The notes under the pieces were generated by a model. It made no database searches. It was not told the DNA's origin and saw only the letters and a program-made list of their open reading frames with translations. A program made the translations under genes and the position numbers. Positions 43,165 to 53,998 of a stretch of DNA of 64,000 bases are shown here, one piece after another (positions within the stretch are counted from its first letter, which is position 1; each line of letters starts with the position of its first letter). Origin of the DNA: Ailurus styani (taxonomy: Eukaryota; Chordata; Mammalia; Carnivora; Ailuridae); assembly GCA_002007465.1 (NCBI GenBank), contig LNAC01000039.1:2175948-2239947 (forward strand). Reading direction: 5' to 3'.

Positions 43165-46100
43165 GGCACTTCTTAGAGATCTGTTTGCCCTAAAGGCTGG
43201 GGGTTAGGGGAGGAGGACTGGACAACCCGGCTGAAGGTGGGGTTTAAGCTCTGTACAGTTCTTTTGTTCTGCTATCGGGCAGAAAGCAGAGGACTACGAA
43301 GGGAGGGAGGCACGCGCGCACGTGCACGCACACACACACACAGACATCAGAAACTTTGAGATAGGAAGGGATGGAGATGAAAATCTTTACCCCAACATGG
43401 TATGTTTGGAACTGTGGATCGTCACCCATTAGTAAATGATGAAGTTGATTTGGTGGGTCATAACCAGCGTAAGAAGAAAGAAAGAAGGGAAGGCAGAAGA
43501 AGGAAAAAAGGCAGGGAGGAGTAGGGAAAAAAGAGAATAGAAAATATCAGGGTGCACTGTGTATGGTAAGTAAATTTGGGAAAGTTTTGTTTTCTCTGTG
43601 TCTGCATACAGATCCATATATGTGAGCTGTATTTCTCTGTCAGGTGAATTTATAACTGTGGGTCGCTGCTGAAAAGCACTGCCGTAGGGGCGCCTGGGTG
43701 GCTCAGTCAGTTAAGCGTCTGCCTTTGGCTTGGGTCTTGGTCCCAGGATCCTGGGATCGAGCCCTGCATCAGGCTCCCTGCTCGGCAGAGAGCTTGCTTC
43801 CCCCCTCCCCCTCTGCCCCCCAACTCATGCCTGTTCTCTCTGTCAAATAAATAAATAAAATCTTGAAAAGAAAAGCACTGCCCTAATAAATTCCACGTGT
43901 CTTACTTGCTAATTCCTGCAGGCTGTAAATTAAATTTTAGCAACTTCTTCACCATTAAGTTCAATTACACCGAAATAATTTTGCAAGTCCTGTGGCTCAT
44001 GAGATTACCATGACGGTTTACCAATATAGAGGAATTTAAGTTTCTAATGGCAGTCATTAAAAAAATTCTAAATACGTTAGGAGTCATTTTAGAACAAGGG
44101 TCTCTGCTTTACAAGTGATCCCATGAATACATCATAAAATAAGATACTGCACAGAGGTCACTAGAAACTCACATACAGTGCAGCAAAAGTACCACGTTCT
44201 AGAGAGAGAGCTGTGCCCTAATTAACACCAGGTATAGAGAGTAAGTCCAGGGAACATTTTCTGGGTGAACTGTCTGAATACCAGTAACGAAGAGAAGTCA
44301 CTGCACTCCCCCACATTCCTACAGCAGGCAGAAGGCCAGGGTATATCAGAACTGGAAATCCCCTCTATAACTCTCACTGTTCAGGATCATTAATAAAAAT
44401 ATTTCAGTTTCTACCAAGCATGTTAGAAACACTGCCATCAAATAGAAACATTTTTGGCTAACTAGCTGGAATAAAAAATTAAGTTAGAGTCCCAGTAGAG
44501 GGCAACATTCCTCACTCCCAGAGACCTTAGATACACAATTCAACACAAAACACACCACCAGCACCAAAGAGAAGGGTTCTTAGATAAGCCCCACACTGGT
44601 GTCCTGTCAACTCAGTGTTCCAATTAATTCCACAAACGCTGCCAAGGCGACAACGGGCTGGCTGCCTTTGCTGCCGCTGATAAAAATCTCTGCTCAGCTG
44701 TCTAGGAGTATCAAGAAATCTTTAAATCTGTGCTACTTGGCACGCGGTGTCTGGCTGACACCATTCCCAATTCTCCGAGGCTCATCTTCCAGCCATATGG
44801 GAACTCTGCCGCAGAGCTCCGGCTCGGTCGTGCCAGCCTCCCTCCTGGACTCGCTTGGGGCACTTCGATGCCCTGCTAGCACCCTCAGACTCAAGAGGGA
44901 ATGCCCACGTCTCTCGCTGGGGGACAGGAACACAAAGAGGTTGATACAAGAGGGGCTCCAAGTGAGGGTAAGGCGATTCCACGAGTCCGTGCCTGGCTAC
45001 ATCCCAGGGATGGGGTCACCATGGAGATGCGTCAAGCATTAAACATCTTCCTCAAGAGACTCTAAATCTAAGAAGTCACTGAAGGCAGTTCAGCCAATGC
45101 CAAGTGGCTAAGTGGTGCCCAGAGGAGGCCGCAAACTGGAACATCGGGGGGGAGCAGCGCGCCTTCCAGAGAGAGGAGACGGTGGAGAACGCAGGGGGCC
45201 TCCAGGGCAGACCCCAGGAGTCGGCTCGCAGGGGCTGGCATGCCTCTGCCCCCCGCTCCCACATCAGTGCTCAAGCCAGAGGCCGCTCCTATCTTTCTCA
45301 TTCTCAACAGAATGTCTCTCCCCACCGTCACCATCATCGAATGACCAGATACGGTTAGCAACGAAGTCTGCAAAAGCTCTCTACCACACAGACCCAGTGA
45401 ACAAACAGGACGGAGTGCCTGACATCTGGCAGGCTCCGGGGACCCATGGAAGGAGCCAGACAGTCTCCGACCTCATGGCTTCTACCCTTTGGGTCATCCC
45501 TATGCTGTGAATGGATGAAGAAACTGCTGTGAAGCCTGAAGGAGTAAGGACCTGGGAGACACAGCAATTACAGTGGAGAAGACCTGGCGAACTGTCAGGG
45601 CAGGACATCTTCAAAGACTTCGCTCCACACCTTACTGACACCCCCGCAGCCCTCAGGGCCCCCGGCGCAGTGTTTGACTGCACCGTCTCAAAGCGAGCAG
45701 GCTTGGGAGCACTAATGTCCCCGAGCCACGTTAAGACGGGACTGGCACCGTACCTATCGGCTGTGGTTGCTACAGAAATTACTGTGACCCTCCTCCAGGT
45801 GGTACCACAGCCACGGATGCTGAGGAGGTATTCAGGACGCTTGCGCTGCATGAGTGAGATGACATTTCCATCAGTGACACTTTAGGATTAAAAACAAAGA
45901 AGCGAAAAACCCCAGAACAAAGCTAACTCCTGCCTGGCGCACAGCTCTTGAACGTCGCCCCCACTTCCGTGAACAAAAAGATGATTACCAATAAAAATGT
46001 TGGCTACTCACCTCCCACATCTGCTGTATTTGGCTATCAAGCCTTTTCCAGTGGAGGTGCCAAATAAGTCCTTATACAGCCTTTTGTTAGGTTTTCTGAG

Positions 46101-49100
46101 GGAGGTTTTATGTGTCTTCTAAGTATTGTACTAAATGTCACTATGAACAAGTCGGCAGCACTGCTAACAGGAGCTGGAAGGTGACATACCTTTGACATCA
46201 GGGCTACCACTCAAATCCTGCCCACCACCCTTCATCCTCCTCCCTGTTCCTTGGGTTGGGGGGGAAGAGGCAGGGTAGTCTAGGCTCTGACTTGGACGGT
46301 GTTCAGAATCAAGGGCGCTCAGCCTGGGGCGTCCTAAAGGGTGTCGGATGGTCTCCCTTGGCAATTCCATGCCATTTTCATCCTGGTGAATGTGGAGGGA
46401 GGCAGGGGAATGCTGACCACAAGGGCTGGGAAGTGGAGATGGGGGTTGCGAGGCGGTTCTGAGGGCTGACACAAGAAACCGATGAGAGGAGCAGAATTCT
46501 CTCTCATTACCTCGGAGGAACTGGAGAGTCTGGGAGGTCACGGAATTGGCCCAAGGCCCCATCACGAACTCTCCGCATCTGACTCCCAGGTTAACTACTT
46601 ACTATTCCACCGGGCTGGATCAGAGAAGGTGGGGATGCTGGGAGTGAGTGATCCCAGTCCCTCCTGATACTCTGCACCAGGAACAAGGCTCCCCATTGGC
46701 ATCCTGGCGCTTTAACTTCTATGTGGAACTGACTCATCTGTCTGGTAGAGCTATTAACTCTCTGGTCACTGGTTTGTCATTTGGATTGAATAAGGAACAG
46801 TGCCATTTGTCAAGCACTCAGTCACTGCTCGTGAACTTCCTTTCCACTTTTCTGGATGATCACTTGTTTTGGCCTCCTGGCTCCTCTTGACTCACTCTGG
46901 TAAAAAAGCTGCATATGTCGTTGTGGCCGTTGTCCCACCTCCCCTCCCCCACCCCACCCTCACCCCTGCCGCCTTATCTATAAGGAGGATCAGAAAAAAT
47001 TCAGGGGGAGAAGGATAAAGGGCTATTCATTGTGAATCAGGACTAGTGCCATTTTGAAAAATCAACATGGGGCGCCTGGGGGGCTCCGTCGTTAAGCGTC
47101 TGCCTTCAGCTCAGGTCATGATCCCGGGGTCCTGGGATGGAGCCCCAAGACAGGCTCCCTGCTAGGCAGGAAGCCTGCTTCTCCCTCTCCCACTCCCCCT
47201 GCTTATGTTCCCTCTCTGTCAAATAAATAAAATCTTAAAAAAACAAAAAACAAAAAAAGGGGTGCCTGGGTGGCTCAGTGGGTTAAGCCTCTGCCTTCAG
47301 CTCAGGGTCCTGGGATCGAGCCCTGTATGGGGCTCTCTGCTCAGTAGGGAGCCTGCTTCCCCCTCTCTGCCTGCCTCTGCCTACTTGTGATCTCTCTGTC
47401 AGATAAATAAATAAAATCTTAAAAAAAAAAAAGAAAAATCAACATATACTATAATTTCATAAAAGTGATGGATTGTTCTAAAATCCCATGGGAATTGAGG
47501 CTATTGATTTACTGATACATCAACTTACATAGACTTTTAAAAGGAAATACTGCCTTGAATTCACATGACACCTTTCTACAAGGAGCTCAAGAATTTCAAA
47601 AGGTTCATGCTTACATATGTTCTTTTTATGGAACAGGAAGGGGTGCATGGCTATCAACCTCATTTTACATAGAGTAGGAATAAACAAAGCTAGTAGAACA
47701 CCCAAAACAAAATCCAGGATGTAATCGGTCTTTTCCAACCTAAAATCTAACAGGTTAGAACTGCCAGCTGTCTCCAACCTATTGAAAAGTAAACATATCT
47801 GCCCAATTAGAATATGTAAACTGGACAAGTGATCTTAGAAATAGTCAAACACATTTTGGTTCCCTTTTCCCCAAACATGTCAGAATTCCAGGATGAGGCC
47901 TGAGGCCGAAGCCGAAGCTTCACATCCTTCATGTGATGCTCAGGGAAATCCCTCCACTGTGAACCTCGGTGGAGTTCCAGCCAATGCCAGGTTTTTTCCT
48001 GACTTGCTTCACATACTGAAAGATTCAACTAAGGGCGCCTGGGTGGCTCAGAGGGTTAAAGCCTCTGCCTTCGGCTCAGGTCATGATCCCAGGGTCCTGG
48101 GATCGAGGCCCGCATCAGGCTCTCTGCTCAGTGGGGAGCCTGCTGCCTCCTCTCTCTCTGCCTGCCTCTCTGCCTACTTGTGATCTCTCTCTCTCTCTGT
48201 GTCAAATAAATAAATAAAATCTTTAAAAAAAAAAAAAGAAAGAAAGAAAGATTCAACTAAAATACAAATCGTAAGAACCTTCTCCTTTCCTCTCTACCCC
48301 CAAGAATGCAAAGACACTCTCTTCTCTGTGAGGCCATTCCAACAAAATCATAGGGAATCAAAGGGTAGAGTGACCCCATTTGCGCAAGGAGACAATGGGA
48401 CCACTCCAGGCTGCCCAGAAAGGTTGCACAACCCAGGCAAACGTGGTCAGAGTTCCCTCCTGATGTGCCTGTTGTTCCTTATTGTGGGGAACTCTTATAA
48501 AAATGGCCACCACAGGGCGCCTGGGTGGCTCAGTCAGTTAAGCCGCTGCCTTCGACTTAGGTCATGATCCCAGGGTCCTGGGATCGAGTCCCTCATGGGG
48601 CTCCCTGCTCAGCGGAGAGCCTGCTTCTCTCTCTCCCTCTGCCTGCTGCTCTGCCCGCTTGTGCTCTCTATCTCTGTCAAATAAATAAATAAAATCTTAA
48701 AAAAAAACACACAAGAACGCCCACCACAGTTGTCCCATCCTTGGGTGAAAGCCTCTTTGCATTGCATTGCATTGTGGGTTTGTTGCTCCTACCGTCGGGC
48801 CGAGTCTGATCTTACGGCCCCCGTGTCCAGGCTGGCCCGTGGGACTTGCTTTGGCCAAAGGGACACCGGCTAACGAGGTGACGCAAGCAGAGGTGTGAAA
48901 GACGTCTGTGCTCCAGAGCTTGGCCTCTCTTGCTCTGAGAACTCTTCCGTGTTACGTGAACGAGCCTGGACCAGCCTCCCGGGGGTGAGAACGTGCAGGA
49001 AGGGAAGCCGCAGAGGCCACAGCCAGCCCAGCCGACATGGGAGGGAGCCCATTGCAGACCACCTAGCCCTGGCCACGTCAGGCCAAATCAGGAGCTACCA

Positions 49101-52100
49101 GCTGCCCCCCAGAAATGCAAACAAATACAGTGGTGCCCATTTTAAGCTGCTATGGTTCGGATTAGTTTGTCCCACGGCCAAAGTGAACCAATACACTCGA
49201 CTTGTGTTCCGTTTCTGGAAGCCTGGCTTTGCTTGCACACTTGAAGGCGTCTACAGAATTGACCCGAGGCAGAGATGTAATGTGACACACAGAAGAAAAT
49301 GTTTTCAGGAGCTCCTTTAGGAACTTAACAGTGCTTCTTCCAAAGCTTCTCAACACTCGTGGGATAACTTCTAGGCATCTAACCCACAGAAACCCTCAAA
49401 GAGGGCACCGGGTTATGTATATGGAGGGTCCCTGCGGCCCTACTTGGGATAACGTGGGAGTGGAAAACATCTATCTAGCAATCATTAGGGGAAAGGATAA
49501 TAAATTATGGTGTAAAATAAAACATAAGAAAAAAATGGTTACGTGTTTGTCAAATAAGCTCTTTGACGAACCATGTATTAAACCAGCACAAATCTCACTA
49601 AGCAGTGAGGAATCTGAGATTTCCTCCATGGTTATTACTCAGTGTACTGGTGACTGCTATCCACACGTGAAACCTTCCCCAGAGTCACAAGGCATGCAGC
49701 AGGCGGCCGGTGTAGGCAGCCAGAGCAGCTGGAGCCAAGGTCAGGAGATCCATAATTAACCCTTTATTTAAAATGTTCATGTAAAAAATAAATAAAAATT
49801 AAATTAAAAAATAACATGCTCATATAGGGTGCCTGGGTGGCTCAGTCGGTTGAGCATTGGCCTTCAGGTCAAGTCATGATCTCAGGGTCCTGGGATCAAG
49901 CCCCATGTCAGGCTCCCTGCTCAGCAGGGAGTCTGCTTCTCCCTTGCCCTCTGCCCCTCACCCTGCTTGTGCTCTCCCTCTCTCTCTCAAAAAAAAAAAA
50001 ATCATACAGTTATAACAAATTTCAACTTTTTTCCTAGGTGGGCATTATTGCTTTTTAAAAAATGTATTGCTAGAATATTATTCGTGACCATCAATAAGTG
50101 GAAACAACCAAAATGTCTATCAACTGATGAATGGATAAACAAAATGTGATATGTTTCCAACAAAATATTATTTGGCCATAAGAAAGGAGTGAAGAATTCA
50201 TCCATGCAATAGCATGGATGAACCTTGAAAACATTATGCTAAGTGAAAGAAGCCAGACACATAAGGCCAGATATTCTGTGATTCCATTTATATGAAATGT
50301 CCCCAATAGACAAGTCCATAGAGACAATGTAGATGACTGCCTGCCAGGCACTAAAGGAGGGGATTGGGGAGTGACTGCTAATGGGTACAAGGGTTCTCTG
50401 TGGGGTAATGAAAATATTCCACAACTGATTATAGTAATAGTTGTACAACTCTGTGAAATATACCCCTAAACCCCACTAAACTGTGTAATTTAAATTGGTG
50501 AACTGCAGATGTGAATTATATCTCAATAATTCAACAATAATTGCACCTGGGCAATGTAGTCAGGTAAGTGTCCCACTCTTGGTCTGGGGTCAGGCTGTGA
50601 TCTTGGGGTCATGAGATCAAGCCCCACATCAGGCTCTGGAGTCTGCTTGGGACTCTCTCTCCCTCTGCTTCCCTCCCTCCCTCCCTCCCTCCCTCGCAAA
50701 TAAATAAACAAATAAATAAATAAGGCTGTTTGGGGGAAGGGAATGAAATAAATAAAGGCATTACTCAATGACCCATGATCTGGAATGCAGGTTGATGCTC
50801 ATTATAACAGAATGTAAACATGTATATTTAAATCCTGGTGAACACCTTAATCTCATAATTTTGCTAATTATAGCAAAGGATAATTTTACTTACTGAAGAC
50901 TCACTAAATCTCTAAAATCCATATATTTCCAATTTACTTGCATTTACGCTAGCACCTAATAGTTTTATTTATTTTTTTTTTAAAGATTTTATTTATTTAT
51001 TTGACACAGAGAGAGAGATCAAAAGTAGGCAGAGAGGCAGGCAGAGAGACAGGGAGAGGAGGAAGCATCCTCCCTGCTGAGCAGACAGCCCGATGCGGGC
51101 CTCAATCCCAGGACGCTGAGATCATGACCTGAGCCGAAAGCAGAGGTTTTAACCCACTGAGCCACCCAGGCGCCCGCATCTAATAGTTTTAATCTTTAAA
51201 ACAAACCAGTAATGACCCAGAGAGTCCCAAGCTGATGCTCTATGGCGTTCTGGCTAATGATAACAAGTTCTGAAAATGTGGGCTCTTTTGCACAGACATG
51301 CAGAAGTTGAATTCCTATCTGGGTCCCCCAAAGAGCCTGTGTGTCTGTTCTGTCTGTCTGTGTTGGAGAGCACGGGAAAATGTCCTTCTAAGAGTTTAAG
51401 GTGTAGTCCGTCATCCCACGCGGAGGCTTGGCGGTGGAGCAGCCAGACCAGACCCCTGAGGTCCTAAAGCTGCCGCTCTCTCCTTGTTCTTAACTGTTCT
51501 GTGTGCATGTCTTGTCTCCCACCTGGACTGTAGCCTTCTAGAGGGGGCCACCATGTCCAGTTCCATTGTCTGTCTCTCTTAGAATTTAGCCAAGTTCAGG
51601 AGCGCCTGGGTGGTACAGTCATTTAAGCATCCAACTCCTGTTTTCATCTCAGGTTGTGATTTCAGGGTCATGAGATTGAGCCCTGTGACAGGTTCCATGC
51701 TCAGTGGGGAGTCTGCTTGGGATTCTTTCTCTCTCTCCTTCTCCCCCTCCTGCTCATGCGCGCGCGCTCTCTCTCCCTCCCGCTCTCTCAAATGATAAGT
51801 AAATAAATCTTTAAAAAAAAAAAAGGCAATTGAGTCCAGTTCAATCTAACCACCAGGTGAAGGAAAAAATTAAACCAAATTCATAAATTCGTAGGTTAGG
51901 GGGTAACAGGTATGTTACAAAAGAATTCTCTTTACTGGGCGCCTGGGTGGCTCAGTGGGTTAAGCCTCTGCCTTCGGCTCGGGTCATGATCTCAGGGTCC
52001 TGGGATCGAGGCCCGCATCGGGCTCTCTGCCTGCCTCTCTGCCTACTTGTGATCTCTCTCTGTATGTCAGATAAATAAAATCTTAAGAAAAAAAAAAGAA

Positions 52101-53245
52101 TTCTCTTTACAAAAAGATTCACTGAACAAGTTCTCCTAATATAAAAGATGAGCTTGACTTAGGAAAAGACCTCCCAATCCTCAACTTTTCCAGGAGTCTG
52201 TGCATAGTGTGTACTCCACAAAAGGCAGTAGGCTTTTCTTAATAGCCCTTGCTGTCAAGTGGAGCAAAGCAAATGAAAGGACTCAAAAGCGGCTGCACTG
52301 TGAAGGCTCCCCTAGCCGTGTCAGGGATCCAGACGTACATAAGAATTCTCGTTGGAGAGGACACCTTCTAGAATCTAAGCCAGAGATGGGACAGCTGCAA
52401 TGAAAGCTTTCTCATGCCCAGGGTTCAGCAGTCGCCTGGATGCCCACAAGGAGAGAGACAGAGCATCTATCCGAGGGTCAGAGCCCAAGCAAACAGCGGA
52501 AGGGGCTGGGCCCTCACCTCGGGAATCAGCCGCCGCCTCTTCACGCCGGGGACAGAGTCGGGCTGGCCATCGCCGCCCGGCTGCTTGCGCTTGCTGGAGT
52601 CCTGGAGGGCAGTGAAGACGCAGTCCAGAGGGTGCTTCTCGGAAGACCTGGAGCTCACCGAGCAGTCCAGGGCAGCATCTTCGGTCTCTGTCTCCACTTT
52701 CACAGTGTTATGTTTTAGAACTGTGGCAGAGAAGAAAGAGGGCTCAGCGGGAAAGACCACTGGGCCGCTCGGTTAGCGGGGTTCCCTGAGCGACGGGCTG
52801 TGTGCGGGCTGCCCTTGGACACTATCACTCGGATAATCAAGTCTAGTCACAATAAAACTGCGCTTTCCAACCTGGCGATTTTTATCTTACCATATTAGTG
52901 CTAGACAATAAAACCACGTCCCAAGAACCTTGTGCTCAAAACTGGTTTTAAAGTCCTTGTTGGGGGGAAAGACAGGAGACGGAGAGAAAAGAAATAAATA
53001 CGATCTTTGAAATGATACTTTAAAAAAAGTAACTCTGGAAAGATACATAAGACACCTCTAGCAGGTGTATGGGCAGACCGGGATGGGAACCAGGGGTGGG
53101 AGGAGATTTTCCATTATGTAACTTTTTATTTTTGAAACATGTAGTATATGACCTAATAAAAAATACTAAATTAAAAGTACTTTTTAAAAAGAAGCTTTTT
53201 TTTTTTACCTTCTTCTACATCTTCACTGAATTCAGTTGAGTTCAT
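35970..53245 (-). CDS. BEND3: BEND3, BEN domain-containing protein 3; three coding exons
   Basis: Coding join on the - strand: 53245-53209, 52720-52518, 38216-35970, giving 828 aa, the same length as human (recalled). Junctions are GT-AG and in phase. A bipartite nuclear signal pairs KRK 56-58 with KRRR 73-76. A helical, coiled-coil-like stretch covers about 190-230. Four BEN domains lie near 242-343, 387-488, 547-647 and 715-816, each with an 'SL.(G/N)(D/F)..RLLV.LFPELF'-like helix. Lys20 (VKVE) and Lys512 (VKVE) keep the SUMO consensus; both are known human SUMO acceptors. Family knowledge: BEND3 is a nuclear repressor that binds CpG-containing DNA, recruits NuRD- and NoRC-type complexes, and acts at heterochromatin, rDNA and bivalent promoters. 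No frameshift or stop is present. Confidence 0.97.
39541..39733 (+). mobile_element. SINEC, older subtype
   Basis: 'GGGGCATCAGGGCAGCTCAG' to 'TCAAAATAAATAAATATTTA'. Its tail received the next SINE. Confidence 0.9.
39734..39960 (+). mobile_element. SINEC, young subtype, with (AAAT)n tail
   Basis: 'GGGCGCCTGGGTGGCTCAG' to 'AAATAAATAAATAAAATCTT', followed by a long AAAT/ATTT run that forms a short palindrome. Confidence 0.92.
40131..40515 (-). mobile_element. young carnivore L1 3' fragment, antisense
   Basis: T-run, then the reverse of an L1 3' end: 'CATGCTTAGACCTTTCACAG', 'CTCTTATGGTTTGTCTCC', 'CTCTAGTTCCATCCATGTCG'. Target-site duplication 'ATAAAATGGTGTAATCACTT' / 'ATAAAATGGTGTAACCACTT' at 40111 and 40516. 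5'-truncated retrotransposition into an old L1. Confidence 0.92.
41338..41655 (+). mobile_element. MER5A-type hAT element, split by a SINE
   Basis: Left piece: 'TGCATCACCTGGGATCTTGT', 'CAGATTCTGGTCCCTGGGCC'. Right piece from 41609: 'TACCAAGTTCCCAGGTGCTG'. Together they follow MER5A. Confidence 0.7.
41426..41608 (-). mobile_element. short tRNA-like SINE with CT-rich tail
   Basis: Reverse head 'GTGACTGAGCCAGCCTGGCG', 'CAGGGCTCGAACTGACAACC'. The tail has become (CCTT)n(CCCT)n(CT)n(TTTC)n at about 41426-41505. Duplicated flank 'CCTGGGCCTGC' / 'CCTGGACCTGCC'. Confidence 0.82.
42595..42795 (+). mobile_element. MIR
   Basis: 'TTCTGTGACCTTGGCCAAAT', 'GCCTCAGCTTCTAGAAACTC', 'AAGACTTAATGAGATAATGT', 'AAGTGCTTAATAAATAGTCA' follow MIR to its 3' end. 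Confidence 0.85.
42943..43160 (+). mobile_element. SINEC with assembly gap in its body
   Basis: Head to 'TAAAGCCACTGCCTT', then N from 42981 to 43122, then a 38-base A-rich tail. Perfect 16-bp target-site duplication 'AGAAGGCACTTCTTAG' at 42927-42942 and 43161-43176, so the gap hides only the SINE body. Confidence 0.93.
42981..43122. other. assembly gap (142 N) within a SINE
   Basis: Size agrees well with the missing SINEC body, so little unique DNA is likely lost. Confidence 0.95.
43687..43865 (+). mobile_element. SINEC, older subtype
   Basis: 'GGGGCGCCTGGGTGGCTCAG' to 'AAATAAATAAATAAAATCTT'. Flanked by 'AAAAGCACTGCCGTA' / 'AAAAGCACTGCCCTA'. Confidence 0.93.
44492..44504 (+). promoter_or_regulatory. 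CTCF-like core motif
   Basis: CCAGTAGAGGGCA fits CCASYAGRKGGCR at every position. Lies in unique intronic DNA. Occupancy is not shown by sequence. Confidence 0.4.
47069..47258 (+). mobile_element. SINEC, older subtype
   Basis: 'GGGGCGCCTGGGGGGCTCCG' to the A/C tail. Outer target-site duplication 'AAAAATCAACAT' encloses this copy and the next. Confidence 0.9.
47259..47433 (+). mobile_element. SINEC, inserted in the previous tail
   Basis: 'GGGGTGCCTGGGTGGCTCAG' to 'AAATAAATAAAATCTTAAAA'. Missing the 'GTCATGATCTCAG' segment (reads CTCAGGGTCCTGG). Confidence 0.9.
48033..48248 (+). mobile_element. SINEC, young subtype
   Basis: Full length, tail ending in (AAAG)n. Perfect target-site duplication 'AGATTCAACTAA' at 48021-48032 and 48249-48260. 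Confidence 0.95.
48515..48708 (+). mobile_element. SINEC
   Basis: 'GGGCGCCTGGGTGGCTCAG' to 'AAATAAATAAATAAAATCTT'. Diverged flank duplication 'GGCCACCACAG' / 'GCCCACCACAG'. Confidence 0.93.
49827..50001 (+). mobile_element. SINEC, older subtype
   Basis: 'GGGTGCCTGGGTGGCTCAG', CT-rich body, and an A-run directly after 'CTCTCTCTC' (the usual AAATAAAT unit is lost). Confidence 0.9.
50036..50535 (+). mobile_element. L1 3' end
   Basis: 'GGAAACAACCAAAATGTCTA', 'TCAACTGATGAATGGATAAA', 'AGTGAAAGAAGCCAGACACA', 'GAATTATATCTCAATAA': L1 ORF2 end and 3' UTR. No open frame. Confidence 0.85.
50543..50724 (+). mobile_element. SINEC, diverged, with (CCCT)n
   Basis: 'GCACCTGGGCAATGTAGTC', 'GGGGTCATGAGATCAAGCC', expanded CCCT stretch at 50671-50694, tail 'CAAATAAATAAACAAATAAA'. 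Confidence 0.82.
50968..51175 (-). mobile_element. SINEC, young subtype
   Basis: Full length. Target-site duplication 'GCACCTAATAGTTTTA' / 'GCATCTAATAGTTTTA' at 50952-50967 and 51176-51191. Confidence 0.95.
51599..51825 (+). mobile_element. SINEC, older subtype
   Basis: 'GGAGCGCCTGGGTGGTACAG', a CGCGCG-containing CT stretch, tail 'AAGTAAATAAATCTTTAAAA'. Confidence 0.88.
51936..52093 (+). mobile_element. SINEC, young, internally deleted
   Basis: Jumps from 'ATCGGGCTCTCTGC' to 'CTGCCTCTCTGCCTACTTGT'; about 35 bp are missing between two CTCTCTGC copies. Perfect 17-bp target-site duplication 'AAAAGAATTCTCTTTAC' at 51919-51935 and 52094-52110. Confidence 0.95.
52518..52720 (-). CDS. BEND3: BEND3 second coding exon (residues 13-80)
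   Basis: 203 nt; acceptor TTTCTTCTCTGCCACAG ends at 52721 and donor GAG|GTGAGG begins at 52517. It carries the SUMO-consensus Lys20 at 52700-52698 and the bipartite nuclear signal. Residues 23-52 are acidic and serine-rich and probably disordered. Confidence 0.95.
52721..53208 (-). other. BEND3 short intron (488 nt)
   Basis: Donor GTAAAAAAAAAAAG at 53208 and acceptor CTGCCACAG. Unique sequence with AT-rich, L1-like text near 53090-53170. Confidence 0.9.
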
Positions 53246-53256
53246 CTTCTATTCCA
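53209..53256 (-). CDS. BEND3: BEND3 exon with start codon (residues 1-12 and first base of 13)
   Basis: Acceptor TTTGTCTTTTCATTTAG precedes 53256. Eleven 5' UTR bases are followed by ATG at 53245-53243. Encodes MNSTEFSEDVEE and splices after one base of Val13. The 37-nt coding part is too short to appear as an open frame. The match to the human N-terminus supports the start. Confidence 0.93.
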
Positions 53257-53701
53257 CTAAATGAAAAGACAAAGACAAAGTCTTGATTTATTGCTTGACT
53301 TATTTCTTAATTTTCCATACCCATGAGAAATTCCCTTACCCTCCCAACCCTGGCTCTGGGGAATGGAAGGTTGAGCTGATACTGTTCCCTAACATCATGG
53401 AAAGCCGCATCCTCCCAGAAGCAGCCAGGCCTTCTGCGTACCCTCTGGGAGCACTTCTCCGAAACTTCACGTGGGCACAATGTGCCTTAAAGCATCGACT
53501 GAGTCACTGTCAGACCGAGGGGGAACGTTATTTGAGAAAATCAAGTCTTTCGAAAGACCCAAGTTCAGATGACCTCCTGTTAGTCCCTGCTTTCTAAATC
53601 CCAGCCACAGAATGAAAAGGCTGACTGAGGATGTCGGGGGTGGCTCCTCGGGACATGAGTGGCTCACAGGACTGACTCCAGGTGCTCCAGAAAGCCCCAC
53701 G

Positions 53702-53998
53702 CTGCCCCTGATGGCAGCCACCAGTCGCACAGCTACCGAGGGCTGGGAACGGGGCTAGTCCAAATGACGCGCTCTAAGTGGACCCACACACTGGATTTCA
53801 ACGATGTAGCAGAGGGGGAAAATGTAAAATATCTCATCATTTTTATGTTGATTACATGCGGACACAATAATGTCAGATTCACTGGGCTAAATAAAACTTT
53901 ATTAAAATTAATTTCACCTTTTCTTTTAATGTAGCTACTAAAAAATCTCAAACTACTTAAGTGGCTTACATTCTATTTTTATTGGATGGTGCTGGTCT
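53702..53998 (-). mobile_element. hAT-Charlie non-autonomous element (MER33-like)
   Basis: 'AAAATGTAAAATATCTCATC', 'TATGTTGATTACATG', 'TATTAAAATTAATTTCACCT', 'AATGTAGCTACTAAAAAATC' and the end 'TTATTGGATGGTGCTGGTC' match a common eutherian hAT fossil. The MER33 name is from memory. Confidence 0.72.

Larger units (their letters stand above)
38217..52517 (-). other. BEND3 14.3-kb intron between coding exons 2 and 3
   Basis: Donor GAG|GTGAGG at 52517, acceptor TTTTCCAG at 38217. Contents: nested L1 relics (39250-41050), MER5A split by a SINE (41338-41655), MIR (42595), a SINE containing a gap (42943), a CTCF-like motif (44492), SINEs at 43687, 47069, 47259, 48033, 48515, 49827, 50543, 50968, 51599 and 51936, and L1 (50036). 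The segments 38217-39249, 43866-47068, 47434-48032 and 48709-49826 look unique. Their 60-156-codon open frames have no recognised homology. Confidence 0.85.

Noticed and set aside
44599..45885. ORFs of 124-156 codons on both strands (44.6-45.9 kb)
   Set aside because: No recognised homology, conflicting strands, and located inside the BEND3 intron without splice-site support.
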